Shown: positions 56,777 to 64,000 of the stretch, piece by piece
Layout of the letters: each line of letters opens with the position of its first letter
How positions within the stretch are numbered: position 1 is the first letter of the stretch
The notes under the pieces: model-generated
Seen by the model: the letters and a program-made list of their open reading frames with translations, nothing else
Database searches by the model: none
What the model was told of the DNA's origin: nothing
Program-made: the position numbers and the translations under genes
Source of the DNA: CAWFSE01 sp963697565
Lineage (GTDB): Bacteria; Actinomycetota; Actinomycetes; CAVWCF01
NCBI GenBank assembly: GCA_963697565.1
Contig: CAVOOM010000008.1
Span: 248,001 to 312,000 of the forward strand
Length of the DNA: 64,000 nt
Direction: 5' to 3'

Positions 56777-58062
56777 CCCTCGTCGCGTGGGTCACCGTCG
56801 CCATCTTCGTGGGGGTCTACGTCCTCGTCGCGACCGAGCGGGTGCACCGGGTCGCGGCAGCGCTGGGCGGCTCGGCCCTGGTCCTGGGCTTCGGGATCGT
56901 CGGCTCGGAGGAGGCCTTCTACTCCCCGGAGACCGGGATCGACTGGGATGTCATCTTCCTGCTGCTCGGGATGATGCTGGTGGTCGGGGTCATCCGGCGC
57001 ACCGGGGTCTTTGAGTACCTCGCGATCCGCTCGGCGAAGGTCGCCCGGGGCCGGCCGTACGGCGTGCTGGTGCTGCTCGTGCTGGTCACCGCCGGGGCCT
57101 CGGCGCTGCTCGACAACGTGACGACGGTGCTGCTCGTGGCGCCGGTGACCCTGCTCGTTTGCGACCGGCTGGGCCTTCAGCCGATCCCGTTCCTGCTGGC
57201 CGAGGCGCTGGCCTCGAACATCGGCGGCGCCTCGACGCTTGTCGGCGATCCGCCCAACATCATCATCGCCAGCCGGGCCGATCTGTCGTTCAACGACTTC
57301 CTCGTTCACATGCTGCCGATCGTGCTCGTGATCCTCGCCGTGTTCCTGGTGATGGCCCGGTTCCTGTTCCGCCGCGCGCTGGTCGGCGACCCGGCCCGCG
57401 CCTCGGCGCTGATGGCGTTGGACGAGCGCGAGGCGATCACCGACCGCCGCTTGCTCATCCGCAGCGCGGTCGTCCTCGCGGCGATCCTGCTGGGCTTTGT
57501 GCTCCAGCGGCAGACGGGCGTCGCGCCCTCGGTGGTCGCCCTCGTCGGCGCCGGAGTGCTGCTGCTGCTCTCACCGCTGCGCCCGCGCGATCTCGTCGAC
57601 GACGTCGAGTGGGAGACCCTGCTGTTCTTCATCGGGCTCTTCATCCTCGTCGGGGCGCTGGTGGAGGTCGGCGCGCTGGACGCCCTGGCGGAGCGGTTGG
57701 TAGGGCTCACCGGCGCCGAGCTCGTCCCGACCCTGCTCGTGGTGCTCATCGGCTCCGCGGTGGTCTCGGCGGTGGTGGACAACATCCCGTACGTCACCGC
57801 CATGACGCCCGTGGTGGCCTCGCTGATCGCCACGAACCCGGAGCTGGGCAAGGATGGCGCGCTGTGGTGGGCCCTCGCGCTGGGGGCGGACCTCGGGGGC
57901 AACGCGACCCTCGTCGGCGCCAGCGCGAACGTGGTCATCGTCGGCATCGCCGCGCGCAACGGCCTGCACATCTCGTTCAAGACCTGGCTTCGCTACGGGG
58001 TGCCGACGGCCGTGATGTCCATCGCGCTGTGCATCCCGTACGTCCTGCTGCGCTACGCCTGA
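56773..58062 (+). CDS. ArsB/NhaD (SLC13-like ion transporter superfamily) permease
   Basis: About 429 residues with eleven to twelve helices in two inverted halves. Signature blocks are VIFLLLGMMLVVGVIRRTGVFEYLAIRSAK, TAGASALLDNVTTVLLVAPVTLLV, EALASNIGGASTLVGDPPNIIIAS, DVEWETLLFFIGLFILVGALVEVGAL, SAVVDNIPYVTAMTPVV and GADLGGNATLVGASANVVIVGIAAR. The duplicated DNxT/DNIP and NIGG/GGNATLVG motifs are typical. Substrate: Na+/H+, arsenite or anions; not decidable by eye. Coupled to a CBS protein gene. Confidence 0.9.
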   Translation: MTLVAWVTVAIFVGVYVLVATERVHRVAAALGGSALVLGFGIVGSEEAFYSPETGIDWDVIFLLLGMMLVVGVIRRTGVFEYLAIRSAKVARGRPYGVLVLLVLVTAGASALLDNVTTVLLVAPVTLLVCDRLGLQPIPFLLAEALASNIGGASTLVGDPPNIIIASRADLSFNDFLVHMLPIVLVILAVFLVMARFLFRRALVGDPARASALMALDEREAITDRRLLIRSAVVLAAILLGFVLQRQTGVAPSVVALVGAGVLLLLSPLRPRDLVDDVEWETLLFFIGLFILVGALVEVGALDALAERLVGLTGAELVPTLLVVLIGSAVVSAVVDNIPYVTAMTPVVASLIATNPELGKDGALWWALALGADLGGNATLVGASANVVIVGIAARNGLHISFKTWLRYGVPTAVMSIALCIPYVLLRYA

Positions 58063-58093
58063 CGGTTCGGGCAGTGCGCGGTACGGTCGCGCG

Positions 58094-58483
58094 ATGACCG
58101 GGATTGCGCGATTCAGCCTGACCGCCCTCGACTGCCCCGACCCCCTTGAGCTGGCCGCCTTCTACTCGGCCATCACCGGGTGGCCGCTGGATGCGACCGA
58201 GGAGGAGATCGCAGCCCTGCCGCAGGTCAGGTGGGTGACGCTGCGCAGCGACGGCGGCGCGACGATCGCCTTCCAGCGGGTGCCCGACTACCGGCCTCCG
58301 GTGTGGCCGGGCAGCGAGGCGCCGCAGCAGCTCCACCTCGACTTCGATGTGCCCGACCTGGACGCCGCGGAGGCCCAGGTCTTGGCCCTCGGCGCGCGCA
58401 AGGCGGAGGTCCAGCCTGGCAAGGACTTCCGGGTCTTCTTGGACCCGGTCGGCCACCCCTTCTGCCTCGTGTTGGCGGAGTGA
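58094..58483 (+). CDS. VOC-family protein
   Basis: A 129-residue glyoxalase/bleomycin-resistance-fold protein: SLTALDCPDPLELAAFYSAITGWPL, GGATIAFQRVPDYRPPVWPGSEAPQQLHLDFDVPDLDAAEAQVLALGARK, FRVFLDPVGHPFCLVL. The H-and-E metal positions of active enzymes are only partly present (HLDF, DPVGHPFCLV), which is common in actinobacterial members of unknown function. Overlaps the EamA transporter start (GTGA). Confidence 0.87.
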   Translation: MTGIARFSLTALDCPDPLELAAFYSAITGWPLDATEEEIAALPQVRWVTLRSDGGATIAFQRVPDYRPPVWPGSEAPQQLHLDFDVPDLDAAEAQVLALGARKAEVQPGKDFRVFLDPVGHPFCLVLAE

Positions 58484-59346
58484 CAGCCGCGCCGCGGTGG
58501 CTGCCGATCGCCGCGGCCGGCACCACGGTGCTGCTGTGGGCCTCGGCGTTCGTCGGGATTCGCGCCGCTGGGGAGTCGCTGTCGCCAGGGCCGCTCGCGC
58601 TGGGCCGATTGCTGATCGGATCCCTCGTGCTCGGCGCGCTGGTGGCCGCCCGCCGCGAGACCTGGCCGAGCCGCCGCGACCTGCTCCCGATCGCCTTGTG
58701 CGGCCTGCTCTGGTTCGGCGGGTACAACGTCGCCCTCAACGCCGCCGAGCAGCGGGTCGACGCCGGGACGGCGGCGCTGCTCGTCAACATCGGCCCGATC
58801 CTGATCGCGATCCTGGCCGGCGTCTTCCTGCACGAGGGCTTCCCGCGCGGTCTCGTGGTCGGCAGCGCGGTGGCATTCTGCGGAGTCGCGATCATCACGA
58901 TCCCGTCGATCGACCAGGCGAGCGCCGAGGTCTGGGGGCCGCTGCTCTGCGTCGTCGCCGCCGTGCTGTACGCCGCGGGCGTGGTGATCCAGAAGCCAGT
59001 GCTGGCCAGGGTCTCCGCCTTGCAGGTGACCTTCCTGGCGTGTGCCGTCGGCGCGCTGGCCTGCCTGCCGTTCGCCCCGCAACTGATCGATGAGGCCGGC
59101 CAGGCCGACCGATCGGCGATCGGCTGGCTGGTCTACCTCGGGATCTTCCCCACCGCCATCGCGTTCACCACCTGGGCGTACGCCTTGGCCCGCACGACGG
59201 CTGGCCGGCTCGGCGCGACCACGTACCTCGTGCCCGCCACCTCGATCCTGCTGGCCTGGCTGATCCTGGACGAGGTGCCGCCGCTGCTCGCCTTCATCGG
59301 CGGCGCGATGTGCCTTGTCGGCGTCGCGATCACCCGGCGGCGCTAG
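58480..59346 (+). CDS. EamA/DMT-family transporter
   Basis: Ten-helix drug/metabolite transporter of 288 residues with two EamA repeats: TTVLLWASAFVGIRAAGESLSPGPLALGRLLIGSLVL, LWFGGYNVALNAAEQRVDAGTAALLVNIGPILIAILAGVFLHEGF, and PTAIAFTTWAYALARTTAGRLGATTYLVPATSILLAWLILDEVPP. GTG start overlapping the VOC stop. The TAG stop lies in the loop of a hairpin that is duplicated 25 bases downstream. Confidence 0.9.
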   Translation: MTAAPRWLPIAAAGTTVLLWASAFVGIRAAGESLSPGPLALGRLLIGSLVLGALVAARRETWPSRRDLLPIALCGLLWFGGYNVALNAAEQRVDAGTAALLVNIGPILIAILAGVFLHEGFPRGLVVGSAVAFCGVAIITIPSIDQASAEVWGPLLCVVAAVLYAAGVVIQKPVLARVSALQVTFLACAVGALACLPFAPQLIDEAGQADRSAIGWLVYLGIFPTAIAFTTWAYALARTTAGRLGATTYLVPATSILLAWLILDEVPPLLAFIGGAMCLVGVAITRRR

Positions 59347-59376
59347 CCGCCATCCCGGACGGCGGCGCTAGCCGCC
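59336..59376. terminator. twin GGCGGC-GCTA-GCCGCC hairpins carrying both stop codons
   Basis: The 16-base dyad GGCGGCGCTAGCCGCC occurs at 59336-59351 and again at 59361-59376. The TAG of the EamA gene (59344-59346) overlaps the loop and second arm of the first copy, and the minus-strand TAG of the CPA1 gene (59368-59370) lies in the loop of the second. Together they look like a duplicated bidirectional terminator. Confidence 0.65.
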
Positions 59377-60606
59377 AGCCGAGGGCCCGGTCTCGACGGG
59401 CGGGCGCTCGCGGCCGAACCACGCGCCGTAGCGCTCGGCGAGTGGACCACCGCTGAACCCGTGCGCGATCACGCTGAGCAGGACAGTGAGCAGGATCGTG
59501 CCGAGCACGACCCCGAGGTCGGGCGAGACGTCGCCCTCGGCCACGAGCTCCTCGATCGCCAGGAGGGCGAAGACCACGGAGGCGAGCCCGCGGGGTCCGA
59601 ACCACCCGATGAACAGCACGGACTGCGGCCGCAGCCCCGTGCCGAGCAGGCTGAGCCACACCGGGACCATCCGGAAGGCCGTCAGGGCGAGCAGCGCGAA
59701 GGCCCAGACGCGCACGTCGTCCAAGACCCCCAGCGACCGGGCGACGACCCCGCCCACGATGAACCACACCGCGAAGCCGGTGAGGTCGGAGGACGTCTCC
59801 AGGAAGTCCTCTGCCCCGTGGTCCCTCGCGAGCCAGGGGGCCGCGGCGGCGAAGGCCAGTCCCGCGACGAACGCGGCGATGAAGCCGTTCCCGGACGTCT
59901 CGCCGGCCAAGACGTACGCGACGAGCGGCAGGGCGGCGAGCGCCACCCCGCGTGAGATCTCGGTGCTCCACTCGCGGGTGCGTGAGATCGAGACCAGCAA
60001 CGCCCCGAGCCAGCCCACGGCGATGCCCTCGCCGACCCCGATCAGGATCGACAGGAGCACGCGGTCGACGTCGGGGCCCTCGACCCCGGCATCGGCGGCC
60101 GCGATCGCGATCGCGATGAGCACCACCGGCGTCGCCAGGCCGTCATTGAGGCCACTCTCGACGTTGAGCAGCCGGCGGACGCGCTCGGGCACGACCGGGT
60201 TCAGCACGGTCGGGGCGCCCAGGCCCGCGTCGGTGGGCGCCAGGGCGGCGGCCAGCAGCAGCGTGAGCCCCACGCCGAGCTCCGGGAAGAGCAGCTTGGC
60301 CCCGAGCCACCCCGCGCCGATGGTCAGGGGAAGGCCGACGAGGAGTAGCCGGGCCACGAGCCCCGCGTCCAGGCGGATGTCGGCCACCCGCACCTTCGAC
60401 GCGTCGTGGAAGAGCAGCAGCACCAAGGTGACCTCGGTGAGCACCTGCAGGGTCGATGGCTCAAGCCGGGTTACGTCGGTGCGGACGAGCACGAAGCCGG
60501 TGATCAGGAAGGCGAAGGGCGCGCTGATGAAGAGGCGGTTGGCCCGGCGGGTGACCAGCGTCCAGGCGATGACGACGGAGCCGAAGACGAGGAGGTCGGT
60601 CGCCAC
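59368..60606 (-). CDS. CPA1-family Na+(K+)/H+ antiporter
   Basis: About 412 residues, twelve helices. Family blocks: FAFLITGFVLVRTDVTRLEPSTLQVLTEVTLVLLLFHDASKVRV, LLLAAALAPTDAGLGAPTVLNPVVPERVRRLLNVESGLNDGLATPVVLIAIAIA (the ALAPTDAGLG and ESGLNDG motifs carry the ion-binding acids), and FIGWFGPRGLASVVFALLAIEE. GTG start. It differs from the CPA2 protein upstream, so the region encodes two unrelated cation antiporters. Confidence 0.92.
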   Translation of the reverse strand: MATDLLVFGSVVIAWTLVTRRANRLFISAPFAFLITGFVLVRTDVTRLEPSTLQVLTEVTLVLLLFHDASKVRVADIRLDAGLVARLLLVGLPLTIGAGWLGAKLLFPELGVGLTLLLAAALAPTDAGLGAPTVLNPVVPERVRRLLNVESGLNDGLATPVVLIAIAIAAADAGVEGPDVDRVLLSILIGVGEGIAVGWLGALLVSISRTREWSTEISRGVALAALPLVAYVLAGETSGNGFIAAFVAGLAFAAAAPWLARDHGAEDFLETSSDLTGFAVWFIVGGVVARSLGVLDDVRVWAFALLALTAFRMVPVWLSLLGTGLRPQSVLFIGWFGPRGLASVVFALLAIEELVAEGDVSPDLGVVLGTILLTVLLSVIAHGFSGGPLAERYGAWFGRERPPVETGPSAGG

Positions 60607-60636
60607 CCCATCACCGTAGTGGCGGTCGGGGCGGCC

Positions 60637-61954
60637 TCAGGCGTGAACGTGCGGCCCCCCGGCCATCCGGTCGGCCTCGTCGCGGCACCACAGCGCCAGC
60701 AGCCCCCGGTAGTGCTCGACGAACTTCTCCTGCTCGTGCGCGGGGAACATGCCCCTCACCGTCTCGACGATGACGCGGTCGAGGTCGGGGCCGGAGAACC
60801 ACTCCAGGGCGACCTCGTCGAAGTGGCGCAGCCGCGAGTCGCACCAGTCGAAGTAGCGGTCGACCTCGAAGTACGCGTCGGCGAGCTTGCGGTAGCGCGC
60901 CAACTTCTCGCCGTAGTCGAGGTCGTCGCGGTCGGCGATGGCGAAGTACGCCGCGGTATCGAGGTCGATCTGGTGCCTGCGGTCGGTGACCAGGGCGTAG
61001 GTCGTCCACTTGGCCAGCGCCTTCATCGCCCACGGGAAGTAGTAGTGCAGGGACGTGATCGCCACGTCAGGGCAGGCGTTGGCGTAGTCGATCGGGTAGA
61101 CCTCGTCGCGCTCCCCGTCGGGGGTGAACTTCACGAGCATCTCGCAGGAGTTGAACTCCCAGCGGAAGAACGCGTTGACCACGCGGTTGATGGTCACGCA
61201 CTCGTCCCCGGCCTGCGGGGTGAGGAAGCCGTGGTCCACGGCGTACCGGTTGTGCATCGGCTCGCTCCGGCTGGAAGCGCATGACCATCGTCTCCGGGCC
61301 GATCGACAGCGACCGGGCGAACACGTCGTGCGGCTTGCTCTGCTGCAGGTGCATCAGCATCTCGCCGGAGTCGTCGTAGGCGCGCAGCAGCGTGTCCGGC
61401 CCGTCGACCCGTGAGACGCCGCGCCAGCCTCCGCCGTCGAAGGGCTTCATGTAGAGCGGGTAGCCGAGGTCGGCGGCGATCGAGGGCAGGTCGAACGGCT
61501 GGTTGTAGCGCTCGGCGGTGTAGGCGTAGCGCGCGTTGTCGAGCGGGTGCTTGTAGGGCACGAGCACGGTCTCGGGGATCTTCAGGCCGAGGCGCATCAT
61601 GGCGCAGTACGCCGAGTGCTTCTCCATCGACTGGAAGGTGAACGGGCTGTTGAGCAGGTAGACGTCGTCCATCATCGAGATCTTCTTCAGCCACTCGCGG
61701 GGCACGTAGTACCAGTAGGCGAGGCGGTCGATGACGAGCTCGTGCCGGGGCTTGTCGCGCAGCGAGAACGGCTCGATGGTGACCCGCTCGGTCTCGATCT
61801 GGTGCTGGACCCCGTGGCCGTCGGTGACCGGGCCCATGGCGCGCACCAACGACTCCAGGGCGACCGGCCAGTCGTTCTCGGTGCCGAGCAGCAGGCCGAC
61901 CAGGTGGGAGCGGGTCGCGACGTCGAGGCCGGGCCGGCCTTGGGTTCCTTGCAT
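60637..61954 (-). CDS. ATP-grasp-like protein of a conserved esterase cluster, one frame break
   Basis: About 439 residues. The fold shows LVIDRLAYWYYVPREWLKKISMMDDVYLLNSPFTFQSMEKHSAYCAMMRLGLKIPETVLVPYK, the lysine strand LGYPLYMKPFDGGGWRGVSRV with an ATP-grasp glycine loop, and a second half with ECVTINRVVNAFFRWEFNSCEMLVK and YPIDYANACPDVAITSLHYYFPWAMKALAKWTTYALV. A +1 frame change near 61262 separates the halves. The ATG has GGAGG. It follows two esterase-fold genes in the same direction. The amide- or ester-forming substrate is unknown. Confidence 0.8.
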
Positions 61955-61979
61955 GCGAGTGCCTCCGGATCAGAGCCGA

Positions 61980-62726
61980 TCAGCCGAGTGAGCCGAGGTG
62001 GAGCGAGGCCATCCGGGCCCAGGACGGCCAGTCGTGCGGCGTGTCCTCACCCCAGATATCGAGCCCGTGGTGGATGCCCTTGGCCCCGAGGAGCGCGGCC
62101 AGGCCGCACGTCGACGGCAGCGCCTGCGTCGGGTGCTCCTCGTACGCGCCGCGGCCGACGGCCAGCTGGATGAAGACGGTGCGGCGCAACCAGTCGAGGT
62201 GGTCGCCGTGCATGTGCTGGAGGTAGGCGAAGGGGTTGTTGAAGTAGACGGCGTCGCCCTGCTCGCCCCAGCCGTTCCACGTCGTCGGGTCGTAGTTGCC
62301 GCTCATCCCCACCGCGTGCGGGAAGAGGTCGGCGCGGCGCAGCGACACGTTGACGGCGTGAAACGCCCCGAGGCTGGGACCGGCGGTGGCGATGCCGACC
62401 CGCCCGCCGCAATCGCCGTGGATCGCCGGGGCCACCTGGTCGGTGATCCACGCGTGGTAGCCCTCATGCCGGCGGGCGCGCTCTTCCAGCGGGATCGAGT
62501 GGTCCGACCAGGTGTGGGTGTCGTGGGAGTCGACGGCGTACACCTTGATCCGGCCGGCCTCGATCGGGCCCGCCAGCGCGTGGATGATCCCGTGCTCCTC
62601 CAGGTCGATCGCGCTGCCGCCCTCGGCGGGGAAGAACAGCACCGGAACGCCCCAGTGCCCGTACGCGATCACCCGCCCCTCGCCGCCCAGGCTGGGCGCG
62701 GGCACCGTCCAGAAGTCCCTGCGCAT
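61980..62726 (-). CDS. esterase-fold (putative esterase family) protein
   Basis: A 248-residue alpha/beta-hydrolase. It opens RRDFWTVPAPSLGGEGRVIAYGHWGVPVLFFPAEGGSAIDLEEHG and has the nucleophile elbow RVGIATAGPSLGAFHAVNVSLRRADLF (GxSxG as GPSLG) and VGMSGNYDPTTWN. A catalytic His is likely in IHHGLDIWGEDTPHDWPSW. It lies 25 bases upstream of the ATP-grasp gene and downstream of another esterase-fold gene. Confidence 0.82.
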   Translation of the reverse strand: MRRDFWTVPAPSLGGEGRVIAYGHWGVPVLFFPAEGGSAIDLEEHGIIHALAGPIEAGRIKVYAVDSHDTHTWSDHSIPLEERARRHEGYHAWITDQVAPAIHGDCGGRVGIATAGPSLGAFHAVNVSLRRADLFPHAVGMSGNYDPTTWNGWGEQGDAVYFNNPFAYLQHMHGDHLDWLRRTVFIQLAVGRGAYEEHPTQALPSTCGLAALLGAKGIHHGLDIWGEDTPHDWPSWARMASLHLGSLG

Positions 62727-62750
62727 GGCTCGGAGTGTGCCGGGTACGCC

Positions 62751-63842
62751 CTACCCGCCGAGGCGGATTCCCCAGACCCGGGCGAGCAGATCGCCGAGCG
62801 CGGGATCGAGCAGGTCGCGCCAGGCGGTGTAGTTGTGGCCGTCGCGCCCCTCGGTGAGCGTGCTGTCGACGCCGCGCTTGCGCAGCCGCGCGTCGAGGGC
62901 GCGGTTGTTGTCGAGGTTCTCCTCGCCGAGCCCGCTCGTCTGCGCGATGCGCAGGCCGGCCAGCCGCGCCGGCTCCGAGTCGAGGCGATCGACGAAGTCG
63001 ACGACCCGGCGGTAGAAGGAGAAGCGCTGCTCATGGGCGTCGAAACGCGGCAGGAAGAACGACCCGGACTGGGCGAAGACGCCGCCGAAGGCGCCGGGGT
63101 AGGTCACGGCCGCGTGCAGCAAGGCCAGCGCGCCGAGGCTCGCCCCGACGCCGACGATCGGCCCCTCGGTGGGCGCGAGGGCGCGGGCCGCGGGGATCGC
63201 CTGCTCGACGAGCGCGCGGGCGTACGCGGGGGAGGCCGAGTACGAGCGGTCGCGCTCGATCGGCTGCAGCAGCAGCGCCCGGCAGCGCAGGGCGGGATCC
63301 CGGTCGGCCAGGAGCGCGAGGTAGTCGGGGAGCCGGGCCAGCCGCTCGTACTCGGGGCCGTCGTGGACGACGAGCAGCGGAAGCGGCTCGCCCTCGGAGC
63401 CGGCCGGGCTGCAGAGCTCCCCGGCGACCTCGATGCCGGCGCCGGAGTCCTCGACCCGGAGCGGCTGCCTCGTCCAGGGCCGCCCGCCCGCCTCGGCGAG
63501 CCACCCAGGCGCGGCGTAGCCCGGGAACTCAAGCAGCGAGTGCTCGCCGAAGACGCCGGCGGCGCGGTGCGGGTTGGCCGGGTCGGGGACCATCCCCGTG
63601 GCGCCGTCGTCGGCGAGCACGACCAGGAGGTACTCCATCCGGTCGACCGGCGGGCGTGGGATCTGCGCCACCCACTGCCCGGCGCGCGGCCGGAACCCGG
63701 TGTCGGCCCCGAAGTCCCGCAGGTGGAACCACACGCTGAGCGGCCGGACGCCGGGGGCGGCCTCGACCACGAACGTCACCGCCCCGGTCTCGGGGTCGAC
63801 GTGCGGGCCAGCCGGGAGCGGGCCGGACCCCTCGTCGTTCAC
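62751..63842 (-). CDS. enterochelin-esterase-like alpha/beta-hydrolase
   Basis: About 363 residues. The N-terminal beta-sandwich (PHVDPETGAVTFVVEAAPGVRPLSVWFHLRDFG...WVAQIPRPPVDRMEYLLVVLADDG) matches the Fes-type early-set domain, followed by an esterase domain with LLVVHDGPEYERLARLPDYLALL, the elbow GPIVGVGASLGALALLHAAVTYP (GASLG) and a likely His in EGRDGHNYTAWRDLLDPAL. I chose GTG 63842; GTG 63860 is in frame upstream. First gene of the ATP-grasp/esterase set in this window. Confidence 0.83.
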   Translation of the reverse strand: MNDEGSGPLPAGPHVDPETGAVTFVVEAAPGVRPLSVWFHLRDFGADTGFRPRAGQWVAQIPRPPVDRMEYLLVVLADDGATGMVPDPANPHRAAGVFGEHSLLEFPGYAAPGWLAEAGGRPWTRQPLRVEDSGAGIEVAGELCSPAGSEGEPLPLLVVHDGPEYERLARLPDYLALLADRDPALRCRALLLQPIERDRSYSASPAYARALVEQAIPAARALAPTEGPIVGVGASLGALALLHAAVTYPGAFGGVFAQSGSFFLPRFDAHEQRFSFYRRVVDFVDRLDSEPARLAGLRIAQTSGLGEENLDNNRALDARLRKRGVDSTLTEGRDGHNYTAWRDLLDPALGDLLARVWGIRLGG

Positions 63843-63875
63843 CCCACCATCGTGTCCCACCGCGGTCGCACGCGA

Positions 63876-63904
63876 ACGGCCGCCCCGATCCCTGGGGCGG
63901 CCGT
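63876..63904 (-). terminator. 11-bp hairpin after the last gene
   Basis: A perfect stem ACGGCCGCCCC / GGGGCGGCCGT with a 7-base loop GATCCCT, 29 bases past the stop of the partial minus-strand gene at the window end, and upstream of the enterochelin-esterase-like gene. Confidence 0.75.
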
Positions 63905-63932
63905 CGCTGGTGCGCGAGGTGCGGTCTGCGGG

Positions 63933-64000
63933 TCAGATGAAGAGCAGCTGGGCGCCGTTGGTGAGCTCGATGAACTCGCTGGCGTTGATGATGCCCTCGA
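63933..64000 (-). CDS. 3' end of an unidentified gene (start beyond window)
   Basis: Only the last 22 codons are present. The final residues read GIINASEFIELTNGAQLLFI followed by TGA. I do not recognise a family from this tail. It is followed by a strong hairpin. Confidence 0.55.
   Translation of the reverse strand, partial: EGIINASEFIELTNGAQLLFI

Noticed and set aside
1..64000. CRISPR arrays, prophage, transposon or integrase genes
   Set aside because: No repeat-spacer pattern, no integrase, transposase or attachment-like sequence seen.

Overview
The window is about 64 kb of very GC-rich DNA with dense gene packing, many GTG starts and many 4-base start/stop overlaps (GTGA, ATGA). Families such as the F420-type luciferase-like enzyme, WS/DGAT acyltransferase, PucR regulator, and the DUF6325, SHOCT and DUF7144 proteins point to an actinobacterium (Actinomycetota; Micrococcales or Propionibacteriales would fit, but the sequence alone does not settle it). 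There are no rRNA or tRNA genes, CRISPR arrays, insertion sequences, phage genes or integrases. The region reads as core or stable accessory chromosome.

Layout. 0-3 kb: 3' part of a DUF2252 gene, polyphosphate kinase 2, and PNP/PMP oxidase. 3.2-11 kb: a very long pyruvate:ferredoxin-type oxidoreductase, followed with a 4-base overlap by a fused Nfn/GltD-like flavoprotein. 11-18.5 kb: alkane hydroxylase-rubredoxin fusion with a multi-half-site operator, luciferase-like oxidoreductase, SDR and S4-domain pair, membrane protein, WS/DGAT, class I aldolase. 18.6-21.8 kb: molybdate transporter modABC with a TOBE/HTH regulator. 21.9-28.1 kb: AidB-like acyl-CoA dehydrogenase, DUF7144, PucR regulator, nitronate monooxygenase, NAD-dependent epimerase. 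28.2-36.4 kb: a nine-gene V/A-type ATPase operon ending in a universal stress protein. 36.4-41.3 kb: methyltransferase, SHOCT, DUF6325, a winged-helix iron-sulfur protein, SulP transporter. 41.5-46.5 kb: group 3b-type NiFe hydrogenase operon with cNMP-domain protein and maturation protease. 46.6-51.7 kb: secreted protein, and a tandem-cyclase/AAA/TPR protein. 51.8-60.6 kb: K+/H+ antiporter pair, AarF-like kinase, permease/thioredoxin pair, CBS/ArsB-like pair, VOC, EamA, CPA1 antiporter. 60.6-63.9 kb: ATP-grasp plus two esterase-fold proteins. The window ends in the tail of one more gene.

Working together, the genes suggest an aerobe that tolerates oxygen limitation. It carries pyruvate oxidation to reduced ferredoxin, Nfn-like electron transfer to NAD(P)H, an NADP-linked hydrogenase, an ion-translocating V-type ATPase with several cation/proton antiporters, polyphosphate use, and neutral lipid or wax storage with alkane oxidation.

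Reading caution. At least fourteen genes are broken by single-base frame changes although every segment remains well conserved and free of stops. Nearly all changes are +1 (one extra base). I annotate these as single genes spanning the breaks. The simplest explanation is insertion errors in the assembly, but the one-sided direction deserves checking. Protein positions quoted for these genes refer to the joined reading.
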